A stretch of DNA of 64,000 nucleotides, from NCBI GenBank assembly GCA_023381515.1, contig JAMCQI010000081.1, positions 1 to 64,000 on the forward strand. The letters run 5' to 3'. The notes under the pieces were generated by a model. The model was not told the DNA's origin. It made no database searches and saw only the letters and a list, made by a program, of their open reading frames with translations. Below, one piece after another: positions 16,617-24,806 of this stretch. Source of the DNA: Chloroflexota bacterium (lineage in GTDB: Bacteria; Chloroflexota; Anaerolineae; UBA4142). The first letter of the stretch is position 1; every line of letters begins with the position of its first letter. Position numbers and translations under genes: made by a program.

Positions 16617-17522
16617 TTGAACGTGCGCTGGAGGAGTTTTCTGAACATCGAATTGGTGGCGGGCTCGGTCCTGCTCCTCGTCTTTGCCGCCGTGGCGCTG
16701 GCCGCACCTCTCCTCGCGCCCCCGGGCGAGGGCGATCCCTACGCAATTCCCGGGCTAGGTATCGCCATTCCCCCCGCGGAACCGAGCCCCAATCATCCTT
16801 TGGGCCTCATGGCCGGCCAGCATGACATCCTTTACGGGATCGTTTGGGGCACCCGGGTGGCCTTCAAGGTGGGCCTCCTCGTCACCGCCGCTCGAGCGTT
16901 GTTCGGTGTTCTGATGGGTCTGCTCGCCGGTTACCTGGGCGGGCTCTTCGACGCCGCGCTGATGCGGGTCACTGACGCTTTTATGGCATTCCCCATTTTC
17001 ATCGCGGTCATGGTCATGTCAACCCTACTTCAGTTCGGTCCGTTCAGGGGACGCCAGGGCGGCGTGCAGACGATCATTGCCTTGGCGCTGATACTGTTTG
17101 GCTGGATGCAGTACGCTCGCCTGGTACGCGGAAATGTCCTGGCGGAGCGAAGCAAAGAATACGTGCAAGCGGCGATCGCGGTGGGCGTGCGAGCCCGCAG
17201 CATCATCTTCCGCCACGTGCTTCCCAATTGTGTGGCCAAAGGATTATTCGTCCTCATGGCCTCGGACGTGGGCGCCATGGTGGTACTCATGTCAATGTTC
17301 AGCTTCATCGGAGTGGGCGGTGGGGCGCGCCCTGTGGCCGACTGGGGGCAAATGCTGGGCCTCTCACGCGATTGGATCATCGGAGCACCCGGCACCGGCT
17401 TTCAATATTGGTATACCTTCATCCCCGCAAGCATGGCGATTCTGATCTTTGCAGTGGCCTGGAATCTTGTCGGAGACGGGCTGGACGCGCTCCTGGACCC
17501 TCGCCTTCGAAGATCCCGGTAG
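16617..17522 (+). CDS. DppC/OppC-type ABC transporter permease
   Basis: The start is set at TTG 16617, after AAAGGGAGG at 16605-16613, giving 301 residues. The protein has the N-terminal membrane anchor (ELVAGSVLLLVFAAVALAAP), the periplasmic NHPLGLMAGQHDILYGIVWG segment of the DppC family, and the cytoplasmic coupling loop near AAIAVGVRARSIIFRHVLPN. The C-terminus LVGDGLDALLDPRLR is complete. It would form the membrane channel of a peptide- or nickel-type importer with a DppB subunit, but the upstream DppB gene is truncated and ATPase genes are absent, so it is probably non-functional in place. Confidence 0.8.
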   Translation: MNVRWRSFLNIELVAGSVLLLVFAAVALAAPLLAPPGEGDPYAIPGLGIAIPPAEPSPNHPLGLMAGQHDILYGIVWGTRVAFKVGLLVTAARALFGVLMGLLAGYLGGLFDAALMRVTDAFMAFPIFIAVMVMSTLLQFGPFRGRQGGVQTIIALALILFGWMQYARLVRGNVLAERSKEYVQAAIAVGVRARSIIFRHVLPNCVAKGLFVLMASDVGAMVVLMSMFSFIGVGGGARPVADWGQMLGLSRDWIIGAPGTGFQYWYTFIPASMAILIFAVAWNLVGDGLDALLDPRLRRSR

Positions 17523-17867
17523 TCCTCGATCCGGGAGCGGGAGGATCACAAAATAGCCCGCCTTGTCCATCCGTACCGGTTCGCTCGGATCGCTCGCGAT
17601 GATCTGTGGTATGTCTACCGTTGGAGGAGCCGCCGGGTCGTTTCCCGCGAGGACCAGGTATTCGATTGCCGGATTCCCGATAATGTTTTTGACCACTTTA
17701 TCAATGCCGATGTTCTCGGTCTCGGTCTTGCCGGCGGTGGCGATTGGACGCAAGGCCGCGGCGAGTTGATCGAGCGTCTCACGCATACAGCCGCACTTTT
17801 GGCACTTGGGCAGCGCGATCGCCGCCTCCATTTCTCCATAGATCGTTTCTAGATTCTCTTTACTCAT
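17523..17867 (-). pseudogene. MtrA-like/DUF4346 protein fragment
   Basis: The minus-strand frame starting at ATG 17867 (MSKENLETIYGEMEAAI, then CQKCGCMRETLDQL) includes the segment GKTETENIGIDKVVKNIIGN with YLVLAGNDP, which is characteristic of the MtrA family (tetrahydromethanopterin S-methyltransferase subunit A-like corrinoid proteins). It then jumps to RMDKAGYFVILPLPDRG, a segment normally near the C-terminus of the family. The frame then enters the antisense of the permease gene without a stop until 17364. Part of the middle and the C-terminus therefore appear lost. It may be linked to C1/corrinoid metabolism, as in the 29-40 kb locus. Confidence 0.6.
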
Positions 17868-17879
17868 CGCCCATCACCT

Positions 17880-18122
17880 CTAGCTCGTCGACGCCCATTT
17901 GCGTCTTCCAGTTCTCGCGGCAGGTTTCGTCGTCGCCGCCAGTTTCTGCGCCTTGGCCGCGATCTTGCTAAAACGCTCGACGGTCTCCCAGACCTTCTTG
18001 TCGTAGAGTCAATAGTAGGTATAGCCGCCGCGGGGTTGCGCTCGCACCAGCCCATCGTCGCGCAGGACGCGCAGGTGGTGCGAAGCGAGAGGCTGCCAGA
18101 GGCAAGTGGCCTCTACAGTCAT
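17880..18122 (-). pseudogene. ArsR-family regulator remnant with internal stop
   Basis: Reading from ATG 18122 gives MTVEATCLWQPLASHHLRVL then RDDGLVRAQPRGGYTYY, the recognition helix and wing of an ArsR-type winged helix. An in-frame TGA (18011-18009) follows, after which the reading resumes as LYDKKVWETVERFSK to a TAG at 17880. The first part of the HTH domain is absent. The ArsR consensus QPxxSHHLRVLRxxGLV is clear. It is upstream of, and in the same direction as, the MtrA-like fragment, so both probably belonged to one decayed operon. Confidence 0.7.
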
Positions 18123-18470
18123 TGGTACATCAACTTATTCTTATATAGTATTCGTAGGGGCTGTGGATATGTGTAGAAATGGGCAAGTTGTCGACCGTGC
18201 GCGAGAGGTCGCGTGAGGAATGAAGAGGGAGCGGCTTATATAGGGACGGGGCTAGAATGGCGTTTTGGGCGCCTGGGGAAGCGCTGTGGCCATAAAAATG
18301 GGCTCTTGCACAGACCGTTTGCACATCTTTTCCCTCACACGAGCGCTAGGGGGAAAATGCGGATGGGAGCACAACTTGTCCGTTTCCAAGTTTGGTAAGA
18401 AAGCGGGTTATCCCCATATCAGGTGGGTTATCCACAGATAAACGGCAAGTTATCCACATCTTCTGCTTGC
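18123..18470. other. Probable replication origin (oriC) with DnaA boxes
   Basis: Two perfect DnaA boxes TTATCCACA lie at 18428-18436 and 18450-18458, with a near-match TTATCCCCA at 18408-18416 and an inverted near-match TGTGGATAT at 18162-18170. An AT-rich stretch (ttattcttatatagtattc) at about 18134-18153 could be the unwinding element. The region is non-coding, 417 bases long, and lies 1.5 kb from dnaA with only the S53 peptidase gene between. Placement near dnaA and box clustering are the arguments; strand-skew data would be decisive. Confidence 0.7.
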
Positions 18471-18481
18471 ACAGCGGCCTT

Positions 18482-18534
18482 GAAATAAACATAAAAAGGA
18501 GAGCTTTTGTGGCTCTCCTCTTTATGTTTATTTC
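18482..18534. terminator. Long bidirectional hairpin terminator
   Basis: A stem of about 23 bases with one mismatch, gaaataaacataaaaaggag and its complement ending in gtttatttc, encloses a loop of seven bases (ttttgtg). A/T-rich arms provide U-tracts in both directions. It ends the S53 gene, whose stop is seven bases away, and separates it from the oriC region. Confidence 0.85.
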
Positions 18535-18541
18535 CTTGAAG

Positions 18542-19741
18542 TTAGTGACTCTTTAGATATGGCACGAGACTGGCCGCAAGCGGGCTGCCGAGGCCGGTAA
18601 CAAAGTCATAGCCCGTGGTCGCCGTGCAGGTGCTGCCACATTTTCCGTTCTTTCCCGAGGTAATGTCCCGGTCGTAGGTGGAATAGGCGGCTTTCGCTGC
18701 GTTGTATTCCGGCGAGCTGGTCAGGCTGTCGCTGGAGAGAGTGCTGCTGCGTCCTTGGTTCGCCAGGGCGATGAGGGCCGCCCACTGCGGCGCGCCGGCG
18801 CTCGTCCCCCCGACCTGATACCAGCCGCTCTGGCGTTGATATTTGGTCGAATCATAGATCGAGACGCCTGTGCTCGGATCGGCATTGTACGAAACATCGG
18901 GAACTCCCCGCTTGCTGCCGGTGCTCGGAATCGGATAGCCGGACTGGTAACCGGGCTCCGCCTCATAGGCGCTGATGCCGCCGCCCGAACCGCTCCACGC
19001 GGTTTCAGATGTCACGTCGTAGCTGCTGTCAAGGTTTAGGGTCGTTCCGCCGACGCCGATGACGTACGGCGATACCGAAGGATAAATGACGCCGGTCCCG
19101 CTGTCGCCCGAGGAAGCGGTGAAGGTCACGCCCGACTTGTTAAAGTGGCCATCGTAAGAACCCTCGCTCGAGAACTCGGACCCTCCCCAGCTCATCGACA
19201 CCACTTTAGCTCCGCTATTCACAGCTTTATCCACAGCGCTGAGGAGATTGGCAAAGCTGTTCGTCTTGGCTTCGACGAGGAGAATGTCGGCACCCGGTGC
19301 GATCGCGTGCGCCCACTGGACGTCGAGTGAAATCTCGAGCGCCCAGCCGGCGTCCGTCCTCGGCTTGCCCGAGGCATAGACCTTTTGGAAGCAGGGGTGC
19401 GGGCCCGCGGAAACGGTGCATGAGGGCTGCCCGGGCAAGCCATTCATGGTCGGCAGGTTGAACTTGCTGATGAACGTGCTCAGGTCGCTCGCGGCAGTCG
19501 GATCGTCGAATGCATCCACGATGCCGATGATCTGACCCGAGCCGGTCGCTGTGAGCTGATCAAAGCCGTACGCGTGGCGGATCTGGGCCGGCGAATAGCC
19601 GGTGGGCGAGGTCGTGGCCTGGTGACGAATGTGTATGGGGGGATGAGCTGTGCGGCCGTCGAGGGGGCTGCCCGCGCTGGCGGTCGAGAAGATAGCCGCC
19701 GCGAGCAAACAAGCTGCCAAGAACGAGACGAGGCGTTTCAT
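18542..19741 (-). CDS. Secreted S53 (sedolisin) serine-carboxyl peptidase
   Basis: From ATG 19741, with AGGAGGAAG just upstream, the product has 399 residues. A signal peptide (MKRLVSFLAACLLAAAIFS) is followed directly by the catalytic domain. Sedolisin residues visible: Glu and Asp of the triad in WALEISLDVQWAH, the oxyanion Asp in SSGDSGTG, and the nucleophile in GGTSAGAPQWA; the calcium-site region TGYDFVTGLGSP is near the C-terminus. The roughly 180-residue activation pro-domain of most S53 enzymes is absent. It is an extracellular endopeptidase, usually active at acidic pH. It lies between oriC and dnaA, in the same direction as dnaA. Confidence 0.9.
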   Translation of the reverse strand: MKRLVSFLAACLLAAAIFSTASAGSPLDGRTAHPPIHIRHQATTSPTGYSPAQIRHAYGFDQLTATGSGQIIGIVDAFDDPTAASDLSTFISKFNLPTMNGLPGQPSCTVSAGPHPCFQKVYASGKPRTDAGWALEISLDVQWAHAIAPGADILLVEAKTNSFANLLSAVDKAVNSGAKVVSMSWGGSEFSSEGSYDGHFNKSGVTFTASSGDSGTGVIYPSVSPYVIGVGGTTLNLDSSYDVTSETAWSGSGGGISAYEAEPGYQSGYPIPSTGSKRGVPDVSYNADPSTGVSIYDSTKYQRQSGWYQVGGTSAGAPQWAALIALANQGRSSTLSSDSLTSSPEYNAAKAAYSTYDRDITSGKNGKCGSTCTATTGYDFVTGLGSPLAASLVPYLKSH

Positions 19742-20019
19742 GTCTTCCTCCTGGAGATCGAACGGGATGGAGCTCGCCGTGAAGCGAGCAGGGTTGGTGC
19801 CGGGAGAAAAAGCGACCGGCGCGCGGCCGTGCGGATTTAGAACTAGAACATCGAGAACGGGTCGGCCGGAAAAGCCAAAAGAGGTCGCGGGACAGTCCGC
19901 CTGCCAGCAGCTCGACGGCGAGCGCAAGGAGGAAACAAACCGTGGAAGCCCTCAGCCCGGTCGTTGGGTGGCCACACCACGGAACTCCGGCCAGGAATAT
20001 TATAACACAAGATTCATAG

Positions 20020-21471
20020 TTAAGCGCGCGGCTGGTAGAGCCGCTCTTTGATCGCCAGGGCCTCGCGGCGGCGCTGGCTGTCTGTCTCGACCAGATCGGC
20101 GATCTTGTCGTGGGCATACATGACCGTCGTGTGATCGCGGCCGCCGAGCAGTTCGCCGATTTGCGGGAGGGAGGCGCCCGTCTCTTCGCGCAAGAGGTAC
20201 ATTGCCATCTGCCGTGGGACTACCACCTCTTTGCTGCGGCTCCGCCCGGTCAAGTCCGCCACGTCGACGCGGTAGTATTCCGCCACGACCGCGAGGACTT
20301 GGTCGACGGTGATCGGTTGGTGCTGGAGCGAGTCCTGCAAGACTGTCGACGCCAGGTCGACGGACATGGGCGTATTCATCAGCCGCGCGTAGCCGATCAC
20401 GCGCGTAAGAGCGCCTTCCAGCTCACGAATATTGCTCTGGACTTTGTGGGCGATGAAATCGATCACCTCGTCCGGCACCACCGCGCCCCGGCCCTCCGTT
20501 TTGGTGCGGAGAATCGCGATGCGCATCTCCAGGTCCGGGGGCTGGATGTCCGTGATCATCCCTCCCTCAAAGCGCGAGCGCACACGTTCCTCGAGGGTCG
20601 GTATCGCACGCGGGTGGCGATCGCTCGAGATCACGATCTGCTTATTGGCGGCATAGAGATGATTGAACGTGTGGAAAAACTCTTCCTGCGTCCCTTCTTT
20701 GCCGCCGATGAACTGGATATCGTCGATGAGGAGGACGTCGAGTTGGCGGTAATAGCGCCGGAATTCTTCGTTGGTCTGATTCCGGATCGCGTTAATCATG
20801 TCGTTCGTAAAGGTCTCGGAGGAAACATAGAGGACGCGCTTGCCGTGGGTGAGGGGCACCTGGCCGATGGCGTGCAGGAGATGCGTCTTACCCAACCCCG
20901 TCCCGCCGTAGATAAACAGCGGGTTGTAGGATTCACCCGGGTGCTCGCTGACCGCGAGGGCGGCGGCGTGGGCGAGGCGGTTGGAGCCGCCGACGATAAA
21001 GGTAGTAAACGTGTATTTGGGATTGAGGACGGAGGGGACGCGGTCGGCCAGGTCGGCGTCGGTCCTGTGGACCGGGGCGCGGTCCTCTTCGACCGGCGGG
21101 GCGGGCAGGCGCGGCTCGAGGCGATCGCGAGACGGCGCGAGCGGAGGCCGAGGTTCCACTTCGCGTTCGTCCCAGCGAGGGAGGGACGGCTCGCGCGGCT
21201 CGGGCTCGCGGTATTTGGCTTGCGACTTGTCGCCGACCACGTAACGCACCTCCGTGGACTGGCCTGTGATGCCCACGAGGGTGCGCTGGATCGTCGTATG
21301 TAAACGATTCTCAAGCCACTCTTTCGCATATTGGCTCTGGACGCCGACGACGACCACGCCATCCGAGTACGAGATAGCATACGTCGGCCGGACCCAGGTA
21401 TCGAAGGTGGCCTTTGTCATTTGGAGCTGGAGTTCGCCGAGGGTCGCGTGCCAAAGCTCGCGTGCGTTCAT
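20020..21471 (-). CDS. dnaA: Chromosomal replication initiator DnaA
   Basis: This 483-residue protein is a complete DnaA. Domain I is seen at MNARELWHATLGELQLQMTK, a charged and proline-rich domain II at about residues 80-135, and the AAA+ domain III with NPLFIYGGTGLGKTHLLHAI (Walker A) and LLIDDIQFIGGKEGTQEEFF (Walker B/sensor). Domain IV has the DNA-binding signature GGRDHTTVMYAHDKI. It binds DnaA boxes such as those at 18.4 kb and opens the origin. A TATATT hexamer at 21486-21481 places transcription start only a few bases before the ATG, suggesting a nearly leaderless mRNA. Confidence 0.98.
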   Translation of the reverse strand: MNARELWHATLGELQLQMTKATFDTWVRPTYAISYSDGVVVVGVQSQYAKEWLENRLHTTIQRTLVGITGQSTEVRYVVGDKSQAKYREPEPREPSLPRWDEREVEPRPPLAPSRDRLEPRLPAPPVEEDRAPVHRTDADLADRVPSVLNPKYTFTTFIVGGSNRLAHAAALAVSEHPGESYNPLFIYGGTGLGKTHLLHAIGQVPLTHGKRVLYVSSETFTNDMINAIRNQTNEEFRRYYRQLDVLLIDDIQFIGGKEGTQEEFFHTFNHLYAANKQIVISSDRHPRAIPTLEERVRSRFEGGMITDIQPPDLEMRIAILRTKTEGRGAVVPDEVIDFIAHKVQSNIRELEGALTRVIGYARLMNTPMSVDLASTVLQDSLQHQPITVDQVLAVVAEYYRVDVADLTGRSRSKEVVVPRQMAMYLLREETGASLPQIGELLGGRDHTTVMYAHDKIADLVETDSQRRREALAIKERLYQPRA

Positions 21472-21480
21472 TGCATGAGC

Positions 21481-21486
21481 AATATA
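21481..21486 (-). promoter_or_regulatory. Candidate dnaA -10 box
   Basis: TATATT on the minus strand ends nine bases before the dnaA ATG; no good -35 match was found. If used, the dnaA transcript would have a leader of about three bases. Confidence 0.4.
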
Positions 21487-21632
21487 GCAGAACTCGACCC
21501 TGCACGCAAGCGGAGCACCTTAAAAAGGGAAAACGCGTCGAGTGAAAGGGCAAGGCCTGAGCGGGCACCACAACCTGTGCCGCTCGTTCACGCGGCAGGC
21601 CCAAGATAGGGGGTGGGTAAACCGGGCATCAA

Positions 21633-21661
21633 TTGGGTCCAGAAACAAACAATGCTATAAT
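21633..21661 (+). promoter_or_regulatory. Sigma-70 type promoter giving a leaderless transcript
   Basis: TTGGGT at 21633-21638, a 17-base spacer, and a perfect TATAAT at 21656-21661 lie seven bases before the ATG at 21669. Transcription would begin at or next to the start codon, consistent with the lack of a ribosome-binding site. Confidence 0.7.
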
Positions 21662-21668
21662 CCTGCCA

Positions 21669-23615
21669 ATGTCCAAGCGCCTTTTCTTCTTCGTCCTCAC
21701 CCCCATTCTCCTCGGTCTGGTTGCTGCCGCCGTCGCGTTTTATCTCACCACCAGCATGCGTGAGGTGAGCGGTGTGGTCCGCGACTCGGAAGCGCGGCGG
21801 CCGCTCGTGGGCGCCGCCGTCTCCGCCGAGGGGGCGAACGCGAGCACGAACAGCCAGGGTGAGTACTCGCTCCGCGTGCCGCGCGGGAATATTACCCTGG
21901 CCGCGAGTGCCGACGGATACACCCCCGCGCAGGTACAGATCGACGCGAGCGACCCGACGGTGGGTCATCTGCTCGCGAACCTCGAACTGGCCCCCAACCG
22001 CGTCATGGGCGTGGTGCGAGACGGCGAGCGCGGCCAGCCGATACCGAACGCGCCGGTTCGGGTGGGCGATCAATCGGTTACGACGAACAGCCTGGGAGTT
22101 TTTCAAGCGCGCGGGGTCAAGAGCGGCGCGATGCTGAGCGTCACCCTGGCCGGATACGAGCCCCTCTCCATCGCCTATCGCGGCCAGAACAACATCGACG
22201 TCAAGCTCATGCCTCAAAAGACCGGCCTCGCCATCGTCGACAAATTCACGAACGAGCCGGTGCCGAACGCCCAGGTCCAGATCGGCGACGAGGTCGTGAG
22301 CACGGACGCCCAGGGACACGCGCGCTTGCGCTCTCTCCGCGCCGGCGTGACCGTTCACGTCACGGCGGCCGGCTACGAAAAGACGGATGCGCCTTACGGC
22401 GGCGGCAATCTCCAAATCGCGCTGCGCCCGAATGTTCTCGACGGCACGGTCACGGACAAGGGAACGGGGAAACCGATCAGCGACACGCTTGTGTATCTCG
22501 GCAACTCCTTTGTGGCGACGAATGCGCAGGGCGCCTACCATTTCGACAATGTTCCTGAGAACGCGACGGTGGATTTCAAGGTCCCCGGCTATCGCAAGCT
22601 CGAGATGAATGTGGCCAGCAAGCGCCAGGACGCCCAACTCGTCCCCTTTTTGGTAAAAGGAATCCACCTTCCCTTTGGCATGAAGCCGGACCAGGTGCGG
22701 GCCGATATCGACCTTGCGGCCAAGACCGAGCTAAACGCCATCGTGCTGGATGTGAAAGCGGAAAAGGGCCCGGTGGCTTGGGACAGCAAGGTGCCGCTCG
22801 CCAAAGAAATCGGAGCGCCGTATCTCAAGGGGATCGACCTGCTCGAAGTGGTCGAGCGCTGCCGCGTCGAGAACGTCTATTGTATCGCGCGCATGCCGGT
22901 CTTTCAGGACACGCGACTCGCGAACGCGCATCCGGAGCTCGCGCTCAAGTATCCGGACGGCAAGGTCTATAGGCAGAGCGACGACCAGGCCTGGACGGAT
23001 CCGAGCAATCCCGCCGTGTGGGACTATGACATCGCGCTCGCCAAGGAAGTGGCCGCGATCGGGTTTGACGAGATCCAGTTTGATTACGTCCGCTTTCCCG
23101 GCCATCAAGACGGTTTGTACAGCGGCGCGACCGCCACGGAAGCGGGGCGCGTGAGTGCGATCACGGGGTTTTTGGCGCGAGCGCAGAAGGAATTGCGGCC
23201 GACGGGCGTCTTTCTCTCGGTCGACGTCTTTGGTCTCACCGTGGCCGCGCACGACGATCAGTATACGGGGCAGCGGCTGCAAGATATGGGTCCCTATGTG
23301 GACTATATTGCGCCGATGGTTTATCCCGCGGTGTGGTCCGAGGGCTCGTATCTCTTATCCAACGGACTGGGGATAGCCAACTGCACGGAAGCGGTCAAGT
23401 GCCCCTACGACGTGATTTATAACAGCTACAAGCGGGCGACGGAGCGGACGAGCACCAAGGTGCGGCTGTGGCTCCAGGCCTACGCCGGCAAGGGGAATTT
23501 CGGCGTTCCGGAATACCGCTTGCAGAAAAAGGCCGCGGAAGATGCCGGCAGCCAGGGCTGGATGTTCTGGAACGCCTCGGGGCAGTATGACCCGGCGATA
23601 TTCGCGGCAAAATAA
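21669..23615 (+). CDS. Membrane-anchored or secreted putative glycoside hydrolase (DUF4015) with carboxypeptidase-regulatory-like repeats
   Basis: From ATG 21669 the product has 648 residues. One N-terminal membrane segment (LFFFVLTPILLGLVAAAVAF) is followed by four CarboxypepD_reg/PEGA-like beta-domains of about 75 residues; repeated landmarks are VSGVVRDSEARRPLVGAAVS, VMGVVRDGERGQPIPNAPV and LDGTVTDKGTGKPISDTLV. Residues from about 335 to the end match the DUF4015 glycosidase-like TIM barrel: LNAIVLDVKAEKGPVAW, FDEIQFDYVRFPG (with probable catalytic acids), SVDVFGLT and VDYIAPMVYPAVW. It likely acts on extracellular or cell-wall glycans. It diverges from dnaA and ends at an inverted repeat. 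Confidence 0.85.
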   Translation: MSKRLFFFVLTPILLGLVAAAVAFYLTTSMREVSGVVRDSEARRPLVGAAVSAEGANASTNSQGEYSLRVPRGNITLAASADGYTPAQVQIDASDPTVGHLLANLELAPNRVMGVVRDGERGQPIPNAPVRVGDQSVTTNSLGVFQARGVKSGAMLSVTLAGYEPLSIAYRGQNNIDVKLMPQKTGLAIVDKFTNEPVPNAQVQIGDEVVSTDAQGHARLRSLRAGVTVHVTAAGYEKTDAPYGGGNLQIALRPNVLDGTVTDKGTGKPISDTLVYLGNSFVATNAQGAYHFDNVPENATVDFKVPGYRKLEMNVASKRQDAQLVPFLVKGIHLPFGMKPDQVRADIDLAAKTELNAIVLDVKAEKGPVAWDSKVPLAKEIGAPYLKGIDLLEVVERCRVENVYCIARMPVFQDTRLANAHPELALKYPDGKVYRQSDDQAWTDPSNPAVWDYDIALAKEVAAIGFDEIQFDYVRFPGHQDGLYSGATATEAGRVSAITGFLARAQKELRPTGVFLSVDVFGLTVAAHDDQYTGQRLQDMGPYVDYIAPMVYPAVWSEGSYLLSNGLGIANCTEAVKCPYDVIYNSYKRATERTSTKVRLWLQAYAGKGNFGVPEYRLQKKAAEDAGSQGWMFWNASGQYDPAIFAAK

Positions 23616-23630
23616 AGTCAGAAGGATGAG

Positions 23631-23674
23631 GGATGAAGGATGAAGAAGGGCTGCTTTTTCTTCATCCTTCATCC
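23631..23674. repeat. Dispersed repeat B: 17-bp inverted repeat acting as terminator
   Basis: ggatgaaggatgaagaa at 23631-23647 is repeated inverted at 23658-23674 with a loop containing a T-run. It follows the glycosidase gene and contains the last codons of mutY, whose stop TGA is inside it. The same ggatgaaggatgaagaaggg occurs inverted at 42894-42913, and a related ccttcatccccgctg at 14270. Confidence 0.7.
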
Positions 23675-24793
23675 CCGCTGAGGGTCGCGGGGTCTGCGAC
23701 CTTCCGCCTTCATCCTTTGAATGATCTTGCGATTCGCCGCAGGAAAGGCATAGCGCGACAGATTGCGCGGCCGCACCCACTTGAAGGCGGCGCAGCCCAG
23801 CGCTCGCGGATTGCCGCTCACGTAGCGACAACGGAAGGCGTGCAAGGTGATCGAAAAGTGAGAATAGCCGTGATCGACCACGGCGAATTCGGCTCCCACC
23901 GCGACGCGAACGCCCAGCTCCTCTCGCACTTCGCGCCGCACGCACTCCGCCAGTGACTCTCCCCGCTCCCGGTGCCCGCCGGGAAATTCCCACAGCCCGC
24001 CGAGCAAATCGCGCGCAAAGCGCTGCGCGATGAGAATCTCGTCCCCTTTCCAAATGATGCCGACGGCGACCTGGTGATGAGGCCGTCTTTTCTTGGCGTG
24101 TTTCGCGGGGAGTTGTTGCTGGATGCCGAGCCGGCGGGCGAGGCAGCCGCGGCGGAGCGGGCAAGCGGGGCAGGCGGGTTGGCGCGGAGCGCAGAGGGTG
24201 GCGCCCAGGTCCATGAGGCCCTGATTGAAATCGCCCGCGCGGCCGTGGGGGACGAGCGTTTCGGCAATCGCCCACAGCTCCTTCTGCGTCTCGGTGCGCG
24301 CGGGGTCCTCTCGAATTCCGAAATAGCGGCAGAGCACGCGGACCACGTTCCCGTCGAGAACGGGAGCATCGCGGTGATAGGCAATGCTCGCGATGGCGCC
24401 GGCCGTGTAGCGGCCGATGCCGGGGAGCGAAAGGAGCTCGTCGACGGTCGAAGGGACGCGACCGTGAAAGCGGGTCACGATCTCACGCGCGGCCCGGTGG
24501 AGGTTCCGGGCGCGTGCGTAATAGCCGGCGCCTTCCCAGGTTTTCAAAACGGCGTCGAGGCGCGCGGCCGCGAGGGACGCGACGGTTGGAAAGCGGGCGA
24601 GGAAGCGTTCATAGTAGGGGATGACGGTCGTGACTTGGGTCTGCTGCAAGAGCGCTTCGGAAATCCAGACCCGGTAGGGGTCATGCGCATCGCGGCGCCA
24701 GGGCAGGTCGCGCTTGTGGGTTGCATACCAGGCCAAAACGCGCCCGGCGAACGCGCGGGCGCGCGCCGGGCTGATCTTACTTGTAGATATCAT
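23669..24793 (-). CDS. mutY: A/G-specific adenine DNA glycosylase
   Basis: MutY removes adenine mispaired with 8-oxoguanine. The 374-residue product has the catalytic Glu in VWISEALLQQTQV, the helix-hairpin-helix LLSLPGIGRYTAGAI, the catalytic Asp in FNQGLMDLGATLC and the [4Fe-4S] ligands C-x6-C-x2-C-x5-C (CAPRQPACPACPLRRGC). The C-terminal NUDIX-like recognition domain has GGLWEFPGGHRERGESL. The last 15 residues (KAEGRRPRDPQRG) are encoded by dispersed repeat B, suggesting that the natural C-terminus was replaced by the repeat. It follows a GNAT gene by 13 bases in the same direction. Confidence 0.95.
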   Translation of the reverse strand: MISTSKISPARARAFAGRVLAWYATHKRDLPWRRDAHDPYRVWISEALLQQTQVTTVIPYYERFLARFPTVASLAAARLDAVLKTWEGAGYYARARNLHRAAREIVTRFHGRVPSTVDELLSLPGIGRYTAGAIASIAYHRDAPVLDGNVVRVLCRYFGIREDPARTETQKELWAIAETLVPHGRAGDFNQGLMDLGATLCAPRQPACPACPLRRGCLARRLGIQQQLPAKHAKKRRPHHQVAVGIIWKGDEILIAQRFARDLLGGLWEFPGGHRERGESLAECVRREVREELGVRVAVGAEFAVVDHGYSHFSITLHAFRCRYVSGNPRALGCAAFKWVRPRNLSRYAFPAANRKIIQRMKAEGRRPRDPQRG

Positions 24794-24806
24794 CCTCCAC
24801 TTGCCA

